From contig JAFGFE010000035.1 of assembly GCA_016931225.1 (NCBI GenBank), forward strand, positions 1-64,000: 64,000 nucleotides of DNA, written 5' to 3'. The stretch comes from Candidatus Zymogenaceae bacterium. Lineage in GTDB: Bacteria > Desulfobacterota > Zymogenia > Zymogenales > Zymogenaceae. The translations under genes were made by a program, and so were the position numbers. The notes beneath the pieces were generated by a model that was not told where the DNA came from, made no database searches, and saw only the letters and a list, made by a program, of their open reading frames with translations. Below, in pieces: positions 1-8,895 of the stretch. Each line of letters starts with the position of its first letter. Position 1 is the first letter of the stretch.

Positions 1-34
1 TCTGGATCGGCAGGTTATGACTGTGTAACCGCCA

Positions 35-1024
35 TTGACATGCCGGGAGGTACGGCCACTGTCAACTCAAGTCTCGTTCAGGACAGAAGAAGATTATTTA
101 AAAAGCCAACATCCCATATTGATAACTGACAAATTAGCATTAGGAGGGCCTTATGAAATAATTCTTGCACCTAAATACGTACCATCTACTCATAAAATGC
201 CACGGAATAATCCTTCAAAGAATTTTATCAAATATTTTCTTAATTACTTGTGGGGCGATTTTCCTTTCAAACTCCTATATCCAAAACTAATCAGAGAAGG
301 TAATGCATTATGCTATTCGATAGTAATATCCGCAACCATATTCGGCTGGTTACTAGAAGCCCAAGGAATAACAAGATTACAAAATATCACGGAAACTATT
401 TTCTTGGTATCAGGTATATTTGCCATAATAAGTTTTATCCTCTGGTGGCTTACTATTCCTTTTATCATGGCAGCAAATGAAGATCGATGGTTTTTGGGCG
501 GTTATATTACAATAATAGTAACGATCCTTTGGCACATTTTCGTGTTCCTTTTGCTATTCTTTTTTATTAAACAATATTCCCTTTACCATAGTCTTTATTT
601 GACTTTGCTTGGCGGTGAGCTTTTTCTTATTATGGGTGCTTTTTTAGTATATGGATGCAATTCATTACAGGCAATTATAGCTTTAGCGGAGCCTTTAAGA
701 AAAGATGAAAGAAGAGAAATCAGACATGCAATACGCATTTTTCAGCAATTTAAGAAGAAAAAGTTCAATGTAGATGTTTCAAATTTCATTCCTCAGATTT
801 CCGCGAAACCAATAATATATTTCTGGGTTTATCTTTTTTGTTTAATAATTCTATCAATTCATACCACCTACTTTATTTTTCTACTAATTTTTTATGATTA
901 TTCGCCTCTGAGAGGATCAGTAACTTTAATACGCAATTGTTTTTTATTTCTTTTCATTACGATTCAATTGTTTTGGTATAATTCGATGTTCCATAGATTA
1001 CAAAGAGAGTTGTATTCTCCATAA
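35..1024 (+). CDS. AT-rich multi-pass membrane protein, unknown function
   Basis: I do not recognise this family. The 329-codon frame encodes a soluble N-terminal part of about 90 residues followed by about six hydrophobic segments (roughly residues 93-110, 122-142, 153-176, 186-208, 262-284 and 295-315), with a basic stretch rich in lysine and arginine near residues 225-250. The frame opens with TTG, and the first ~45 bases are GC-rich while the rest is strongly AT-rich. The true start could therefore lie elsewhere, for example the ATG at 194, and a recombination junction may sit near position 80. Base composition is far below that of all downstream genes, which suggests horizontal transfer. 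The neighbours are an integrase remnant and tRNA-Pro, so it is probably cargo of an integrated element. Confidence 0.55.
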   Translation: MTCREVRPLSTQVSFRTEEDYLKSQHPILITDKLALGGPYEIILAPKYVPSTHKMPRNNPSKNFIKYFLNYLWGDFPFKLLYPKLIREGNALCYSIVISATIFGWLLEAQGITRLQNITETIFLVSGIFAIISFILWWLTIPFIMAANEDRWFLGGYITIIVTILWHIFVFLLLFFFIKQYSLYHSLYLTLLGGELFLIMGAFLVYGCNSLQAIIALAEPLRKDERREIRHAIRIFQQFKKKKFNVDVSNFIPQISAKPIIYFWVYLFCLIILSIHTTYFIFLLIFYDYSPLRGSVTLIRNCFLFLFITIQLFWYNSMFHRLQRELYSP

Positions 1025-1033
1025 GAAGTATAA

Positions 1034-1216
1034 TGGAGAAACATCATGTCTCAGATGGCAGGTGCTGATTTTGAATCTGTCCGGCAACTTCTCGGCCATT
1101 CAGATATTAGCACGACCCAACCGTATCTAAACGTGACAGACCAGCACCTTGATAGAACGGTTGATATGTTAGGCTTCAAACGGGAAGATGCGAACGTAAT
1201 ACAATTCAAAAAATAG
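1034..1216 (+). pseudogene. C-terminal remnant of a tyrosine recombinase (phage-type integrase)
   Basis: The frame, including an ATG at 1046, encodes only the last ~56 residues of a tyrosine recombinase: the [10 protein letters not shown] motif followed by a tyrosine in the position of the catalytic nucleophile. The catalytic domain's R and HxxR motifs are missing because a stop codon at 1031 closes the frame upstream. The piece lies between AT-rich cargo and the 3' end of tRNA-Pro, the usual place for an integrase of an element inserted in a tRNA gene. It cannot be an active recombinase by itself. Confidence 0.7.
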
Positions 1217-1242
1217 TTATTCTACTATTTATTCTACACCAT

Positions 1243-1275
1243 AAAAAAAGGGGTTACAAAATCTCGTAACCCCTT
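1243..1275 (-). terminator. Intrinsic terminator after tRNA-Pro
   Basis: A perfect 8-bp inverted repeat (ggggttac at 1250-1257, gtaacccc at 1266-1273) with an 8-nt loop is followed, in the minus direction, by seven T residues (complement of 1243-1249). It lies just beyond the tRNA 3' end. Confidence 0.8.
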
Positions 1276-1283
1276 GAAATTAT

Positions 1284-1361
1284 TGGTCGGGACGAGAGGA
1301 TTTGAACCTCCGACCTCATGACCCCCAGTCATGCGCGCTAACCAGGCTGCGCCACGTCCCG
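1284..1361 (-). tRNA. tRNA-Pro (anticodon GGG)
   Basis: The minus strand folds as a cloverleaf: acceptor CGGGACG paired with CGTCCCG, an anticodon arm CATGA/TCATG around loop CTGGGGG (anticodon GGG, reading CCC/CCU), and a T arm containing GGTTCAAATCC. The CCA end is encoded (complement of 1284-1286). The 3' end faces the integrase remnant and AT-rich cargo, so this tRNA probably served as the integration site of the element. Immediately upstream on the same strand is ihfA. Confidence 0.95.
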
Positions 1362-1514
1362 ATGTGTCCTGGAAATGTCTTTTATGCTCTCTTTAATTTT
1401 TCCTCGATACCGATACAGAAAACCGTTTGGATTATTACAACTTCCACCCTGGAAAGGGGTGTGATTTAAAATAGGTAATATAACAGCAACGGTATAGAAA
1501 TGGCAAGTAAAATG

Positions 1515-1790
1515 TTAATCGTTCAAGGCTCTTTTAAGGATTTGGCTCGGCTTGAATGTAACCACTTTGCGGGCGGCGATTTCCAGCTCATCGCCGGTGT
1601 GCGGGTTTCTGCCCTTCCTTGTCTCCTTTTGCCTTACGACAAAATTTCCGAACCCGGAAATTTTTACCTTCTCACCGCTTTCCAGGGTTTGTTTGATGAT
1701 CTCAAACAGTTCATCAACGATAATTGCGGATTCCTTTTTTGTGATATCGAGGTTCTTGTAGATACAATTGACTAAATCTGCCTTAGTCAC
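1515..1790 (-). CDS. ihfA: Integration host factor alpha-type DNA-bending protein
   Basis: The 91-residue product is a HU/IHF family protein of standard length. It carries the family pattern GxGxF (SGFGNF, residues 45-50) and the beta-arm sequence with RKGRNPHTGDE around residues 58-68, which inserts into the DNA minor groove and kinks it. It acts in the nucleoid and in recombination and promoter architecture. IHF-alpha is preferred over generic HU because the gene directly follows pheT (21-nt gap), the same order as E. coli pheS-pheT-ihfA. It is the last gene of the thrS-infC-rpmI-rplT-pheS-pheT operon. HU remains possible on sequence alone. Confidence 0.88.
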   Translation of the reverse strand: MTKADLVNCIYKNLDITKKESAIIVDELFEIIKQTLESGEKVKISGFGNFVVRQKETRKGRNPHTGDELEIAARKVVTFKPSQILKRALND

Positions 1791-1811
1791 ATGCGACCTC
1801 CCTTATAACGG

Positions 1812-4205
1812 TTATCGTATTTGTACGCTCAGCGTCTTTTCAAGCACATCGATAACCCTGCTGTGCACAGTATTCACCTCTTCATCCGTCAACGTCCGCT
1901 CATCAGATTGATACATGACACTCAACGCCAAGCTTTTCTTTCCCTCGTCTATCTGCCTGCCCGTATAGACATCGAATACGGTTATATCCCTGCCGATATC
2001 ACCCGTTGCATCCCGCACTGCTTCGACGATATCCCGTGAACGTACACTCTCCGCCACAATCATGGCGATATCCCTGAGTACGGGGGGGTATCTCGGTATG
2101 GAAGTGTAGGTAATAACCTCCTTCTCAACCTTCTCCAAGGCTGTTAGGTTTACTTCCATCACATATACGGTGCGGTTCAGGTCATATCTCTCGGCGACGT
2201 TCTCATCGAGCTTTCCCATCACTCCGATGATATCTCCACCTATCTTGATGACGCACGATTCCACCGAATCCAGGTATGGAATCGACCCCGCATCGTCATA
2301 GGAAACATCGGAAACGCCGATTCTCTTTACCAATGTCTCCCAGGTACCCTTCAGATCGAAGAAATCCATGGGCTGTATTTCCCTGCCCCATTGTTTGGGG
2401 TATCGATCACCGGATATCAGCGCCGATAACATATACGGTTCATCCGGGAGCTTTTCCTGCTTCCTTGGGGTATAGACCCGGGCGATTTCAAAGAGTTTGA
2501 GATCAGTATTGAGGTGGTTCATGTTGCCCGCAGCGACCTTGACTATCCCCGGTATGAGGGTCGTGCGCATGACCGCCATCTCTTCGCTCATCGGATTTTT
2601 CAACTCCACCGACGAGCCGTTTTCCATGCCCAGCCGCGCAAAGGTATCCCGCTCGATAAAGCTATAGGTGATAATCTCCGAGAATCCCTCCGAGATCATC
2701 ACATCGAACGCCCGTCGCGCCAGTCTCTCATGCTCCGTTCGTACTTTGTGCCCCATCGCTATCTCGGGAAGCGTCTCCGGTATCTCGTCGTATCCCTTTA
2801 TCCGGGCCACCTCCTCGATGAGATCGATTTCGCGATCGAGGTCCAGCCGGTACGACGGTGGGGTGACATCGAGCAGGTCGCTCTTCTTTTTCTTGACGTC
2901 CATGGAAAGCCGGGTCATGATATCCACGGTCTCTTCCGTGGTGACGTCGAATCCGATAATCTTCCGGGCGCGCTCCGGTCTGAGGTGAATCGTCGGGCGC
3001 ACGGGCACGGATCCGACCTCATCGATGATTCCCTTGGCCGCTTTCCCCCCCGCCAGATCCACCATCAGTTGCGTGGCCCGGTCGGCGGCCGTCGCCTGTC
3101 CGCCGGGGTCAACCCCACGCTCAAAGCGATAGGCCGCCTCGGTCATCAGGTTGAGGTATCGGGCGGATTGATGAATGGAGGGCGGATGGAAAAAGGCGCT
3201 CTCTAAAAGCACCGTATCGGTGTCGTCTTGTATCTCCGAGTTGGCGCCGCCCATGATGCCTCCGATGGCCACAGGCCGCTTCCCGTCGCATATCATCAGA
3301 ATATCGTCGGACAGGGTACGCTCGACGGCGTCCAGCGTGAAAAATGTTTCCCCTTTTTTCGCCCGCTTGACAACGATCCTGTTTTCTTCGAGCAGATTAT
3401 AGTCGAATGTGTGAAGGGGCTGTCCGTATTCCAAAAGAACGTAGTTCGATATATCGACGATGTTGTTGATGTCCCGAATCCCGAGGGCAGAGAGACGCAT
3501 TCTCATCCAGAGCGGAGATCTTTCGATGGAAACATCCTGGATGACCCGGGCGACATATCGCGGACACAGATCCTTGTCTTTCACATCAACGGATGTGAGT
3601 GAGGTGATGTCATCACCCTCCTCGGGAAAAGTAATCTTCGGGATGTGAAGGGGGGCATTGAGCATCGCCGCGATGTCCCGAGCCAGCCCGATGATGCTCA
3701 GGCAATCCGATCGGTTCGGTGTGATGGAGATATCGAACAGGTAATCCGATACATCGAGGATCGTGTCTATCGCCTGGCCCGGTTTTGCCGTATCGGGAAG
3801 CTCAATAAGCCCCGTATGATCCTGGGTGATCCCCAGTTCGTCCTCGGCCAGGAGCACGCCGGCGGATTCGACGCCCTTAAATTTCCGCTTCTCGACGGTC
3901 ATGCCACCGGGAAGCCGAGTCCCCGGAAGCGCCAGGGCGGTCTTGAGTCCGACGGTGACATTGGGGGCGCTGCTGACGAGCCCGATGGTCTGGCCGCCGG
4001 TATTCACCTTCGCCACGAAAAGGGTATCCGATTCCGGGTGAGGTGTCACCTCGACAATCTCGCCCACAATGATTGCATCCAGGCCCTCGCCGAGACGCAC
4101 TACCTCCTCGACCTCCAGGCCGGACATTGTCAGAAGATCACTAAAAGGCTCGACATCCATATCGATGTCGACAAATTCCCGGAGCCACTGTAATGTCGTT
4201 TTCAT
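1812..4205 (-). CDS. pheT: Phenylalanyl-tRNA synthetase beta subunit
   Basis: At 797 residues this has the usual bacterial PheT length. Visible domains are an N-terminal tRNA-binding OB-fold (residues ~39-150, with HPESDTLFVAKVN), the B3/B4 editing domain (~210-390), the B5 domain (~400-475), a catalytic-like core and a C-terminal ferredoxin-like anticodon-binding domain (from ~700, with RYPPVLRDIAMIV). It pairs with PheS to form the (alpha-beta)2 enzyme that charges tRNA-Phe and hydrolyses mischarged Tyr-tRNA-Phe in the cytoplasm. The gene starts 12 nt after the pheS stop codon, so the two are probably translationally linked. Confidence 0.97.
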   Translation of the reverse strand: MKTTLQWLREFVDIDMDVEPFSDLLTMSGLEVEEVVRLGEGLDAIIVGEIVEVTPHPESDTLFVAKVNTGGQTIGLVSSAPNVTVGLKTALALPGTRLPGGMTVEKRKFKGVESAGVLLAEDELGITQDHTGLIELPDTAKPGQAIDTILDVSDYLFDISITPNRSDCLSIIGLARDIAAMLNAPLHIPKITFPEEGDDITSLTSVDVKDKDLCPRYVARVIQDVSIERSPLWMRMRLSALGIRDINNIVDISNYVLLEYGQPLHTFDYNLLEENRIVVKRAKKGETFFTLDAVERTLSDDILMICDGKRPVAIGGIMGGANSEIQDDTDTVLLESAFFHPPSIHQSARYLNLMTEAAYRFERGVDPGGQATAADRATQLMVDLAGGKAAKGIIDEVGSVPVRPTIHLRPERARKIIGFDVTTEETVDIMTRLSMDVKKKKSDLLDVTPPSYRLDLDREIDLIEEVARIKGYDEIPETLPEIAMGHKVRTEHERLARRAFDVMISEGFSEIITYSFIERDTFARLGMENGSSVELKNPMSEEMAVMRTTLIPGIVKVAAGNMNHLNTDLKLFEIARVYTPRKQEKLPDEPYMLSALISGDRYPKQWGREIQPMDFFDLKGTWETLVKRIGVSDVSYDDAGSIPYLDSVESCVIKIGGDIIGVMGKLDENVAERYDLNRTVYVMEVNLTALEKVEKEVITYTSIPRYPPVLRDIAMIVAESVRSRDIVEAVRDATGDIGRDITVFDVYTGRQIDEGKKSLALSVMYQSDERTLTDEEVNTVHSRVIDVLEKTLSVQIR

Positions 4206-4217
4206 ATGTTGAAACCG

Positions 4218-5228
4218 CTAGAACTGAGAGATGAAGCGGATGTCATTTTCAAACAAGAGTCTGAGATCGTCGATGCCGTATTTCAGCATTGCGATTCGCT
4301 CTATCCCCATGCCGAAGGCAAAGCCAGACACCTCTTCGGGATCGTACCCGACCATACGGAACACGTTCGGATCCACCATGCCTGAGCCGAGAATTTCAAT
4401 CCAGCCGGTGCCCTTACAGACCCGACAGCCGGCACCGTTGCAAATGACGCATTGAATATCGATCTCGGCGCTGGGCTCTGTGAACGGGAAGAAGCTGGGG
4501 CGAAACCTGAGCTTTTTCTTTTTTCCGTACATGGCATGAACGAAAGCGGTCAGCACCCCCTTGAGGTCCGCCATGCTGATGTCATCGCCGACCATGAGTC
4601 CCTCCACCTGGTGGAACATCGGCGTATGGGACACATCATAGTCATGTCGATATACCTTGCCCGGCGCGATGATTTTCACCGGCGGCGGCTGGTTTTCCAT
4701 GACCCGTACCTGAACGGGGGACGTATGGGTTCTGAGCAAGACATCTTCATCGATATAGAAGGTATCCTGCATATCCCGAGCGGGGTGGTGCTTCGGGAAG
4801 TTCAGAGCCTCGAAGTTATAGTAATCCAGCTCCACCTCCGGCCCCTCGGCCAGATCGAACCCCATTCCTATAAAAATGTCGACGATCTGGTTGTATACCA
4901 GGGTAATCGGATGGGTATGGCCGATATAACCAGTACGTCCCGGGAGGGTGTAATCAAACGACGACGAGCCCGCGACGCCTTCCTGGGAGTTTATTCTATC
5001 CAGGGTGGTGTCAATAGCGTTGGAGATGAGGGATTTTACCTCGTTGGCTAACTTGCCGACTATGGGACGTTCATCGTTTGAAAGGTTGACCATGTCCCGA
5101 AGGATGCCGGTCAACTCCCCTTTCCTGCCGATATAACGAACCCTGAGCTTCTCAACCGTATCGGTATCAATAGCGTCCTGTATCTCCGCCAGCGCCCGAT
5201 CCTTTATGGCATGTATCCGATCAAACAT
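4218..5228 (-). CDS. pheS: Phenylalanyl-tRNA synthetase alpha subunit
   Basis: The 336-residue class II synthetase subunit has an N-terminal coiled-coil (~1-85) followed by the catalytic domain. Motif 2 lies near GKVYRHDYDVSHTPMFHQVEG and motif 3 near the C-terminal GMGIERIAML. It activates phenylalanine with ATP and transfers it to tRNA-Phe together with PheT. A cysteine cluster CxxCNGAGCRVCKGTGW in the catalytic domain occurs in many bacterial PheS proteins. It lies between rplT (3-nt gap) and pheT in the translation operon. Confidence 0.97.
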   Translation of the reverse strand: MFDRIHAIKDRALAEIQDAIDTDTVEKLRVRYIGRKGELTGILRDMVNLSNDERPIVGKLANEVKSLISNAIDTTLDRINSQEGVAGSSSFDYTLPGRTGYIGHTHPITLVYNQIVDIFIGMGFDLAEGPEVELDYYNFEALNFPKHHPARDMQDTFYIDEDVLLRTHTSPVQVRVMENQPPPVKIIAPGKVYRHDYDVSHTPMFHQVEGLMVGDDISMADLKGVLTAFVHAMYGKKKKLRFRPSFFPFTEPSAEIDIQCVICNGAGCRVCKGTGWIEILGSGMVDPNVFRMVGYDPEEVSGFAFGMGIERIAMLKYGIDDLRLLFENDIRFISQF

Positions 5229-5231
5229 TTG

Positions 5232-5585
5232 TTACGCGTGCTCTTTGGAGATTTCAACGAGTTTTCCGAAGGCCTTTGAATCGTGAACCGCCAGGTCCGC
5301 CAGGCTTTTTCGATCCACCTCCACGCCCGCCTTGTTCAATCCGCCGATGAACGTGCTGTACGACATTCCGTGTTCCCGGACGGCGGCGTTGATGCGGACG
5401 ATCCAGAGTTTTCTCATCTCCCGCTTTTTCGTCCGCCTGTCCCGATAGGCGTACATCATCGCCCGTTCCCAGGTCTCCTTGGCGGCCTTGAATCCCCGTG
5501 AACGTCCGCCCACGTATCCCTTGGCGGCCTTGAGGATTTTTTTACGGCGTCTGCGCGCCTTTGTTCCTCGAACCACTCGTGACAT
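5232..5585 (-). CDS. rplT: 50S ribosomal protein L20
   Basis: This is a very basic 117-residue protein beginning [16 protein letters not shown] and containing the conserved [17 protein letters not shown] region near residue 50, as in L20. L20 binds 23S rRNA early in 50S assembly and in E. coli also represses its own rpmI-rplT message. A longer frame starting seven codons upstream is possible, but the internal ATG at 5585 gives the family's usual N-terminus. It follows rpmI in the standard IF3-L35-L20 order. Confidence 0.97.
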   Translation of the reverse strand: MSRVVRGTKARRRRKKILKAAKGYVGGRSRGFKAAKETWERAMMYAYRDRRTKKREMRKLWIVRINAAVREHGMSYSTFIGGLNKAGVEVDRKSLADLAVHDSKAFGKLVEISKEHA

Positions 5586-5688
5586 GATCTGTCGCTCCTC
5601 TATCACGATCGACGCACCCGCTCACCACCGATGAATAGACAGCGGCAGAGAGTGCGGGTGCGCGTATCGAATGTGTTGTGTGTCTGTA

Positions 5689-5886
5689 TTACGCGTATGG
5701 AAGCAGGCGCTTCAAGGCCTTCGTATTATGAGCATCAACGGTGGTTGAGTCTCTCAGGCGTCTTTTACGCTTTCTACTTTTCTTCGTTAAAATATGGTTG
5801 GCAAAGGCGCGCTCTCTTTTGAACTTGCCTTTTGCGGTTGTTTTAAACCGTTTTGCCGCACCTCTATTTGTCTTGATTTTGGGCAT
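5689..5886 (-). CDS. rpmI: 50S ribosomal protein L35
   Basis: The 65-residue basic protein begins [15 protein letters not shown] and ends with the L35 pattern ALKRLLPYA. It is a component of the large ribosomal subunit. A GAGGAG ribosome-binding site lies six nt before the start. The 90-nt spacer after infC contains a small hairpin (cggtg/caccg, 5939-5952). In E. coli the equivalent region takes part in L20 repression, but whether this hairpin does the same is not known. Confidence 0.96.
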   Translation of the reverse strand: MPKIKTNRGAAKRFKTTAKGKFKRERAFANHILTKKSRKRKRRLRDSTTVDAHNTKALKRLLPYA

Positions 5887-5976
5887 GATACTCCTCGCGA
5901 TCGTTCCCGCAGGCTCTGAGTCTATCGCTGGAAATTGGCGGTGCGCACACCGTTACCGTGCAATACGAAGTCGTTG

Positions 5977-6495
5977 CTACTTTTTCGGGGCAATAATCAT
6001 GACCATGTGTCGGCCTTCTAGCTTGGGGTTGGCCTCCACGGTCCCGAACTCCTCAATATCCGCGACGACCCTATCCAGGACCTTACGACCGATATCCGTA
6101 TGCGTTATTTCCCGGCCCCTGAAAACCATGGTCACCTTTACCTTGTCCCCGTTTTCCAGGAACTCTTGCATATGCCGTATCTTGAACGACAGGTCATGCT
6201 CCTGGGTTTTGGGGCTGACCTTGACCTCCTTGATGCTGACCACGGACTGCTTCTTCTTCGCATCGTGAGCCTTCTTGCTCAACTGATACTTGTATTTCCC
6301 GTAGTCCATGATACGGCACACGGGGGGATCGGCGTTCGGGGCTACTTCAACGAGATCGAGTCCCGCTTCTTCAGCCCGTTCCCGTGCCTCACCGATGCTG
6401 ACAACCCCCAACTGCTCACCATCCGAGCCGATCAGGCGTACCTCATCGGCTCTGATCCGGTGATTGACTCTTACGTTTTTCGATTTGTCTTTTAT
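5977..6495 (-). CDS. infC: Translation initiation factor IF-3, starting at AUA
   Basis: The frame encodes 172 residues with the IF-3 signature VNHRIRADEVRLIG near the N-terminus, the linker region and a C-terminal domain ending in KLEGRHMVMIIAPKK. IF-3 binds the 30S subunit and rejects non-canonical start codons and elongator tRNAs. The full-length N-terminus can only be reached from the ATA codon at 6493-6495, because the codon before it is the thrS stop TAA. A Shine-Dalgarno GGAGGG sits five nt upstream, inside the thrS end. In E. coli infC begins with AUU and is autoregulated through IF-3's discrimination against it; the same logic is inferred here. The next candidate start (TTG at 6411) would remove the conserved N-terminus. 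Confidence 0.93.
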   Translation of the reverse strand: MKDKSKNVRVNHRIRADEVRLIGSDGEQLGVVSIGEARERAEEAGLDLVEVAPNADPPVCRIMDYGKYKYQLSKKAHDAKKKQSVVSIKEVKVSPKTQEHDLSFKIRHMQEFLENGDKVKVTMVFRGREITHTDIGRKVLDRVVADIEEFGTVEANPKLEGRHMVMIIAPKK

Positions 6496-8403
6496 TTATA
6501 CCCTCCAAAATACGGAGCTCTCGCTCCTGATTAATGAAAGAAATTCCTCGACGCTCATCGGGTCAAGGTTTTTCCCTCCCAATGCTCTGGGCGTTACCTG
6601 TTTTGCTTCAACCTCATTATCGCCGATAATCAGGGCATATGGGATCTTTTGGAGCTGCGCCTCCCGAACTTTCAGGCCCAGCTTTTCATTTCGAAAATCC
6701 CCCTCAACCCGTGCCCCCGCACGTTTCAATTCATCAACGACATCCCGGGCATACGCAATATGATTATCGGTGATGGTCAGGACAATCGCCTGCACCGGCG
6801 CCAGCCCCACCGGGAACGCTCCGGCATAGTGTTCGATGAGCACTCCCAGAAACCGATCGACGGATCCCAGGATGACCCTATGCAACATGACTGGGCGCTT
6901 TCTCTCACCGTCGGCGTCGACGAAGGTTAGATCGAACCGTTCAGGCAGCGTGAAATCACACTGGACGGTGGCGCACTGCCACTCGCGGCCCAAGGCATCC
7001 TTGAGCTTGAAATCAATCTTGGGGCCGTAAAAGGCTCCGTCCCCCTCGTTTATTTCAAATTCCTGGCCCTGCCGCTCGAGGGCGTATCTGAGAGCGTCGG
7101 TGGCCCGCTGCCAATCTTCATCTGTCCCGATGGATTTTTCCGGCCGTGTCGAAAGTTCCATTGCGTATGGAAACTCGAACACACCCATCACATAATCGAT
7201 AAACTCCATCACCCCGACAATCTCATCCACCAGTTGATCCGGCGTGCACAGTATATGTGCATCGTCCTGGGTGAAGGCGCTGACCCGGAGCAGGCCGTGC
7301 AACTGCCCCGATTTCTCATGCCGGTGCACCGTGCCGAGTTCAAAATACCGCACCGGCAGGTCACGATAGCTCCTGATTCTCGATTTATAGATGAGCATGT
7401 GGGCCAGACAGTTCATCGGCTTGATGCCGTATTCCTGGCCGTCCGCCTCGGTAAAATACATCAGGTCGCGGTAATTGTCGTAGTGACCCGATCGTTCCCA
7501 CAGTTCCTTTTTCAGGATCAGTGGGCCCATGACGATGTCATATCCCCTTTTGAGATGCTCCCGACGCTCGAAGTCTTCCAAGATCGTCCGAACCATCGCC
7601 CCCTTCGGGTGATAAATCGGCATTCCCGCTCCCGCCTCGTCGTTGAACTGGAACAGATCCAGCTCTCTCCCAAGCCTGCGGTGATCCCTCTTTTTAGCCT
7701 CTTCAAGAAACTGAAGGTGCTGCTTGAGAGCCTTGTTGTCCGCAAAGGCGGTGCCGTAGATGCGCTGGAGCATCCTGTTTTTCTCATCCCCCCGCCAGTA
7801 TGCCCCGGCGATTGAGGTGAGTTTGAACGCCTTGATGGATTTGGTCGATGGGACGTGGGGCCCGCGACATAAATCGGTGAACCCTCCCTGGGTGTATAAG
7901 GAGACATGATCGTCCTCGATATCATCCAGGAGTTCAAGCTTGTATATTTCTCCGAGCTTTTCGAACAGCGCCCGGGCCTCGGCCATCGGCAGCACTCGTC
8001 TCTCGAAGGGGAGGTCCTGCCCGACGATCTCCTTCATCTTGTTCTCGATCTTTTCCAGATCATCGGGAGTGAACGGCTCGGGCTTGTCAAAATCGTAATA
8101 AAATCCGTTTTCGATGGAAGGACCGATGGCGACCTTGACATCGGGATACAAGGACTTCACGGCCTCCGCCATGACATGGGAGGTCGAATGCCTGATGATC
8201 GCCAGACCCTCGGGAGAATCAACGGTGATAAAGCGAACGTCCGCGTCTTTCGGGGTCGAAAGAGACAGGTCTTTCGGCTCTCCGTTCACGTACGCCGCCA
8301 CCGCTTTTCCACGCAGGTTTTCCGGGACTTTCTTTAAAAGCGTCTCTTCTTTCGATACGCCGGATTCCGCGAGCTTTTTGCTTTCCACTTTAGATGCGTT
8401 CAT
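6496..8403 (-). CDS. thrS: Threonyl-tRNA synthetase
   Basis: The 635-residue protein contains a short TGS-like domain (~residues 1-70), an editing domain with HSTSH (~95) and the zinc-linked CRGPH motif (~195), the class II catalytic core with PMNCLAH (Zn cysteine) and [14 protein letters not shown], and a C-terminal anticodon-binding domain. It charges tRNA-Thr and clears Ser-tRNA-Thr. The TGS region looks about ten residues shorter than usual, and the common NCPGH reads NCLAH. The stop codon abuts the infC start. An intrinsic terminator lies 18 nt upstream of the start codon, so attenuation control is likely. Confidence 0.95.
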   Translation of the reverse strand: MNASKVESKKLAESGVSKEETLLKKVPENLRGKAVAAYVNGEPKDLSLSTPKDADVRFITVDSPEGLAIIRHSTSHVMAEAVKSLYPDVKVAIGPSIENGFYYDFDKPEPFTPDDLEKIENKMKEIVGQDLPFERRVLPMAEARALFEKLGEIYKLELLDDIEDDHVSLYTQGGFTDLCRGPHVPSTKSIKAFKLTSIAGAYWRGDEKNRMLQRIYGTAFADNKALKQHLQFLEEAKKRDHRRLGRELDLFQFNDEAGAGMPIYHPKGAMVRTILEDFERREHLKRGYDIVMGPLILKKELWERSGHYDNYRDLMYFTEADGQEYGIKPMNCLAHMLIYKSRIRSYRDLPVRYFELGTVHRHEKSGQLHGLLRVSAFTQDDAHILCTPDQLVDEIVGVMEFIDYVMGVFEFPYAMELSTRPEKSIGTDEDWQRATDALRYALERQGQEFEINEGDGAFYGPKIDFKLKDALGREWQCATVQCDFTLPERFDLTFVDADGERKRPVMLHRVILGSVDRFLGVLIEHYAGAFPVGLAPVQAIVLTITDNHIAYARDVVDELKRAGARVEGDFRNEKLGLKVREAQLQKIPYALIIGDNEVEAKQVTPRALGGKNLDPMSVEEFLSLIRSESSVFWRV

Positions 8404-8758
8404 TGTGATACATTACTATGCAAAAAAAGGCAACACAAACTACAAGAGTTTGTTGCCTTTTCAATCATTCGGATTTTACTGTTTCAAACCCTTCTCGTCT
8501 GTTTCTCTACTACTGATTTGATGTATGAGTATATCTCGTTGAGTGCAAATTTTCAATATGACATTTTCCAAATCCGATTTAAAACTGCCGGCTTTCGATG
8601 TGTTCAAAAACGAACGATGAGTGCACATCATATAACAATTATACCATGAGGCGACAGAGACACACCAATCGGTCGACGATCTCACTCATACTCCCCCATC
8701 TCCCATTCTCTCGTTCCCCTCCTGTGCTTCCCTGCTCCCCTATGCCCTCCGCCGGATA
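8404..8758 (-). promoter_or_regulatory. thrS operon leader with candidate promoter
   Basis: This 355-nt gap between tRNA-Val and thrS contains an extended -10 (TGGTATAAT, TATAAT complement at 8638-8643) without a good -35. Transcription from it would start near 8631 and give a ~228-nt leader ending at the terminator. A 51-codon frame (8476-8631) opens with ATG at about that predicted start site and stops 18 nt before the terminator stem. It has only four Thr codons, so a classical leader-peptide mechanism is not evident. The conserved T-box sequence was looked for and not seen. Confidence 0.45.
8422..8457 (-). terminator. Intrinsic terminator in the thrS leader (probable attenuator)
   Basis: On the minus strand, GGCAA-CAAACT pairs with AGTTTG-(TG)-TTGCC around a short loop, with two unpaired bases, and is followed by seven T residues (complement of 8422-8428). 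Termination would occur 18 nt before the thrS ATG. It could instead end the tRNA-Val transcript, but its position directly before thrS favours attenuation. Confidence 0.7.
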
Positions 8759-8833
8759 TGGTAGGCACGGGCGGGATTGAACCGCCGACTTCTACCGCGT
8801 CAAGGTAGCGCTCTCCCACTGAGCTACGTGCCT
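8759..8833 (-). tRNA. tRNA-Val (anticodon GAC)
   Basis: The minus strand folds as a cloverleaf: acceptor AGGCACG/CGTGCCT, D arm GCTCAGTGGGAGAGC, anticodon stem CTACC/GGTAG with loop TTGACGC (anticodon GAC, reading GUC/GUU), and a T arm with GGTTCAATCC. CCA is encoded. Confidence 0.95.
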
Positions 8834-8854
8834 ATAATTGCCTAAAACATTGTA

Positions 8855-8884
8855 ATTAGTAACAATTCATGCCGTTAATGTCAA
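8855..8884 (-). promoter_or_regulatory. Candidate sigma-70 promoter for tRNA-Val
   Basis: A perfect -35 TTGACA (complement of 8879-8884) is followed after 17-18 nt by a weaker -10 (TACTAA or ACTAAT). Transcription would begin shortly before the tRNA 5' end. Confidence 0.45.
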
Positions 8885-8895
8885 GCTAAAAATGG

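Noticed and set aside
8476-8685. Frame in the thrS leader as a leader peptide or gene
   Set aside because: Only four Thr codons in 51, no clustering and no ribosome-binding site. It is kept as a speculation in the leader finding, not as a gene.
8404-8758. T-box riboswitch upstream of thrS
   Set aside because: The conserved T-box sequence and specifier arrangement are absent.
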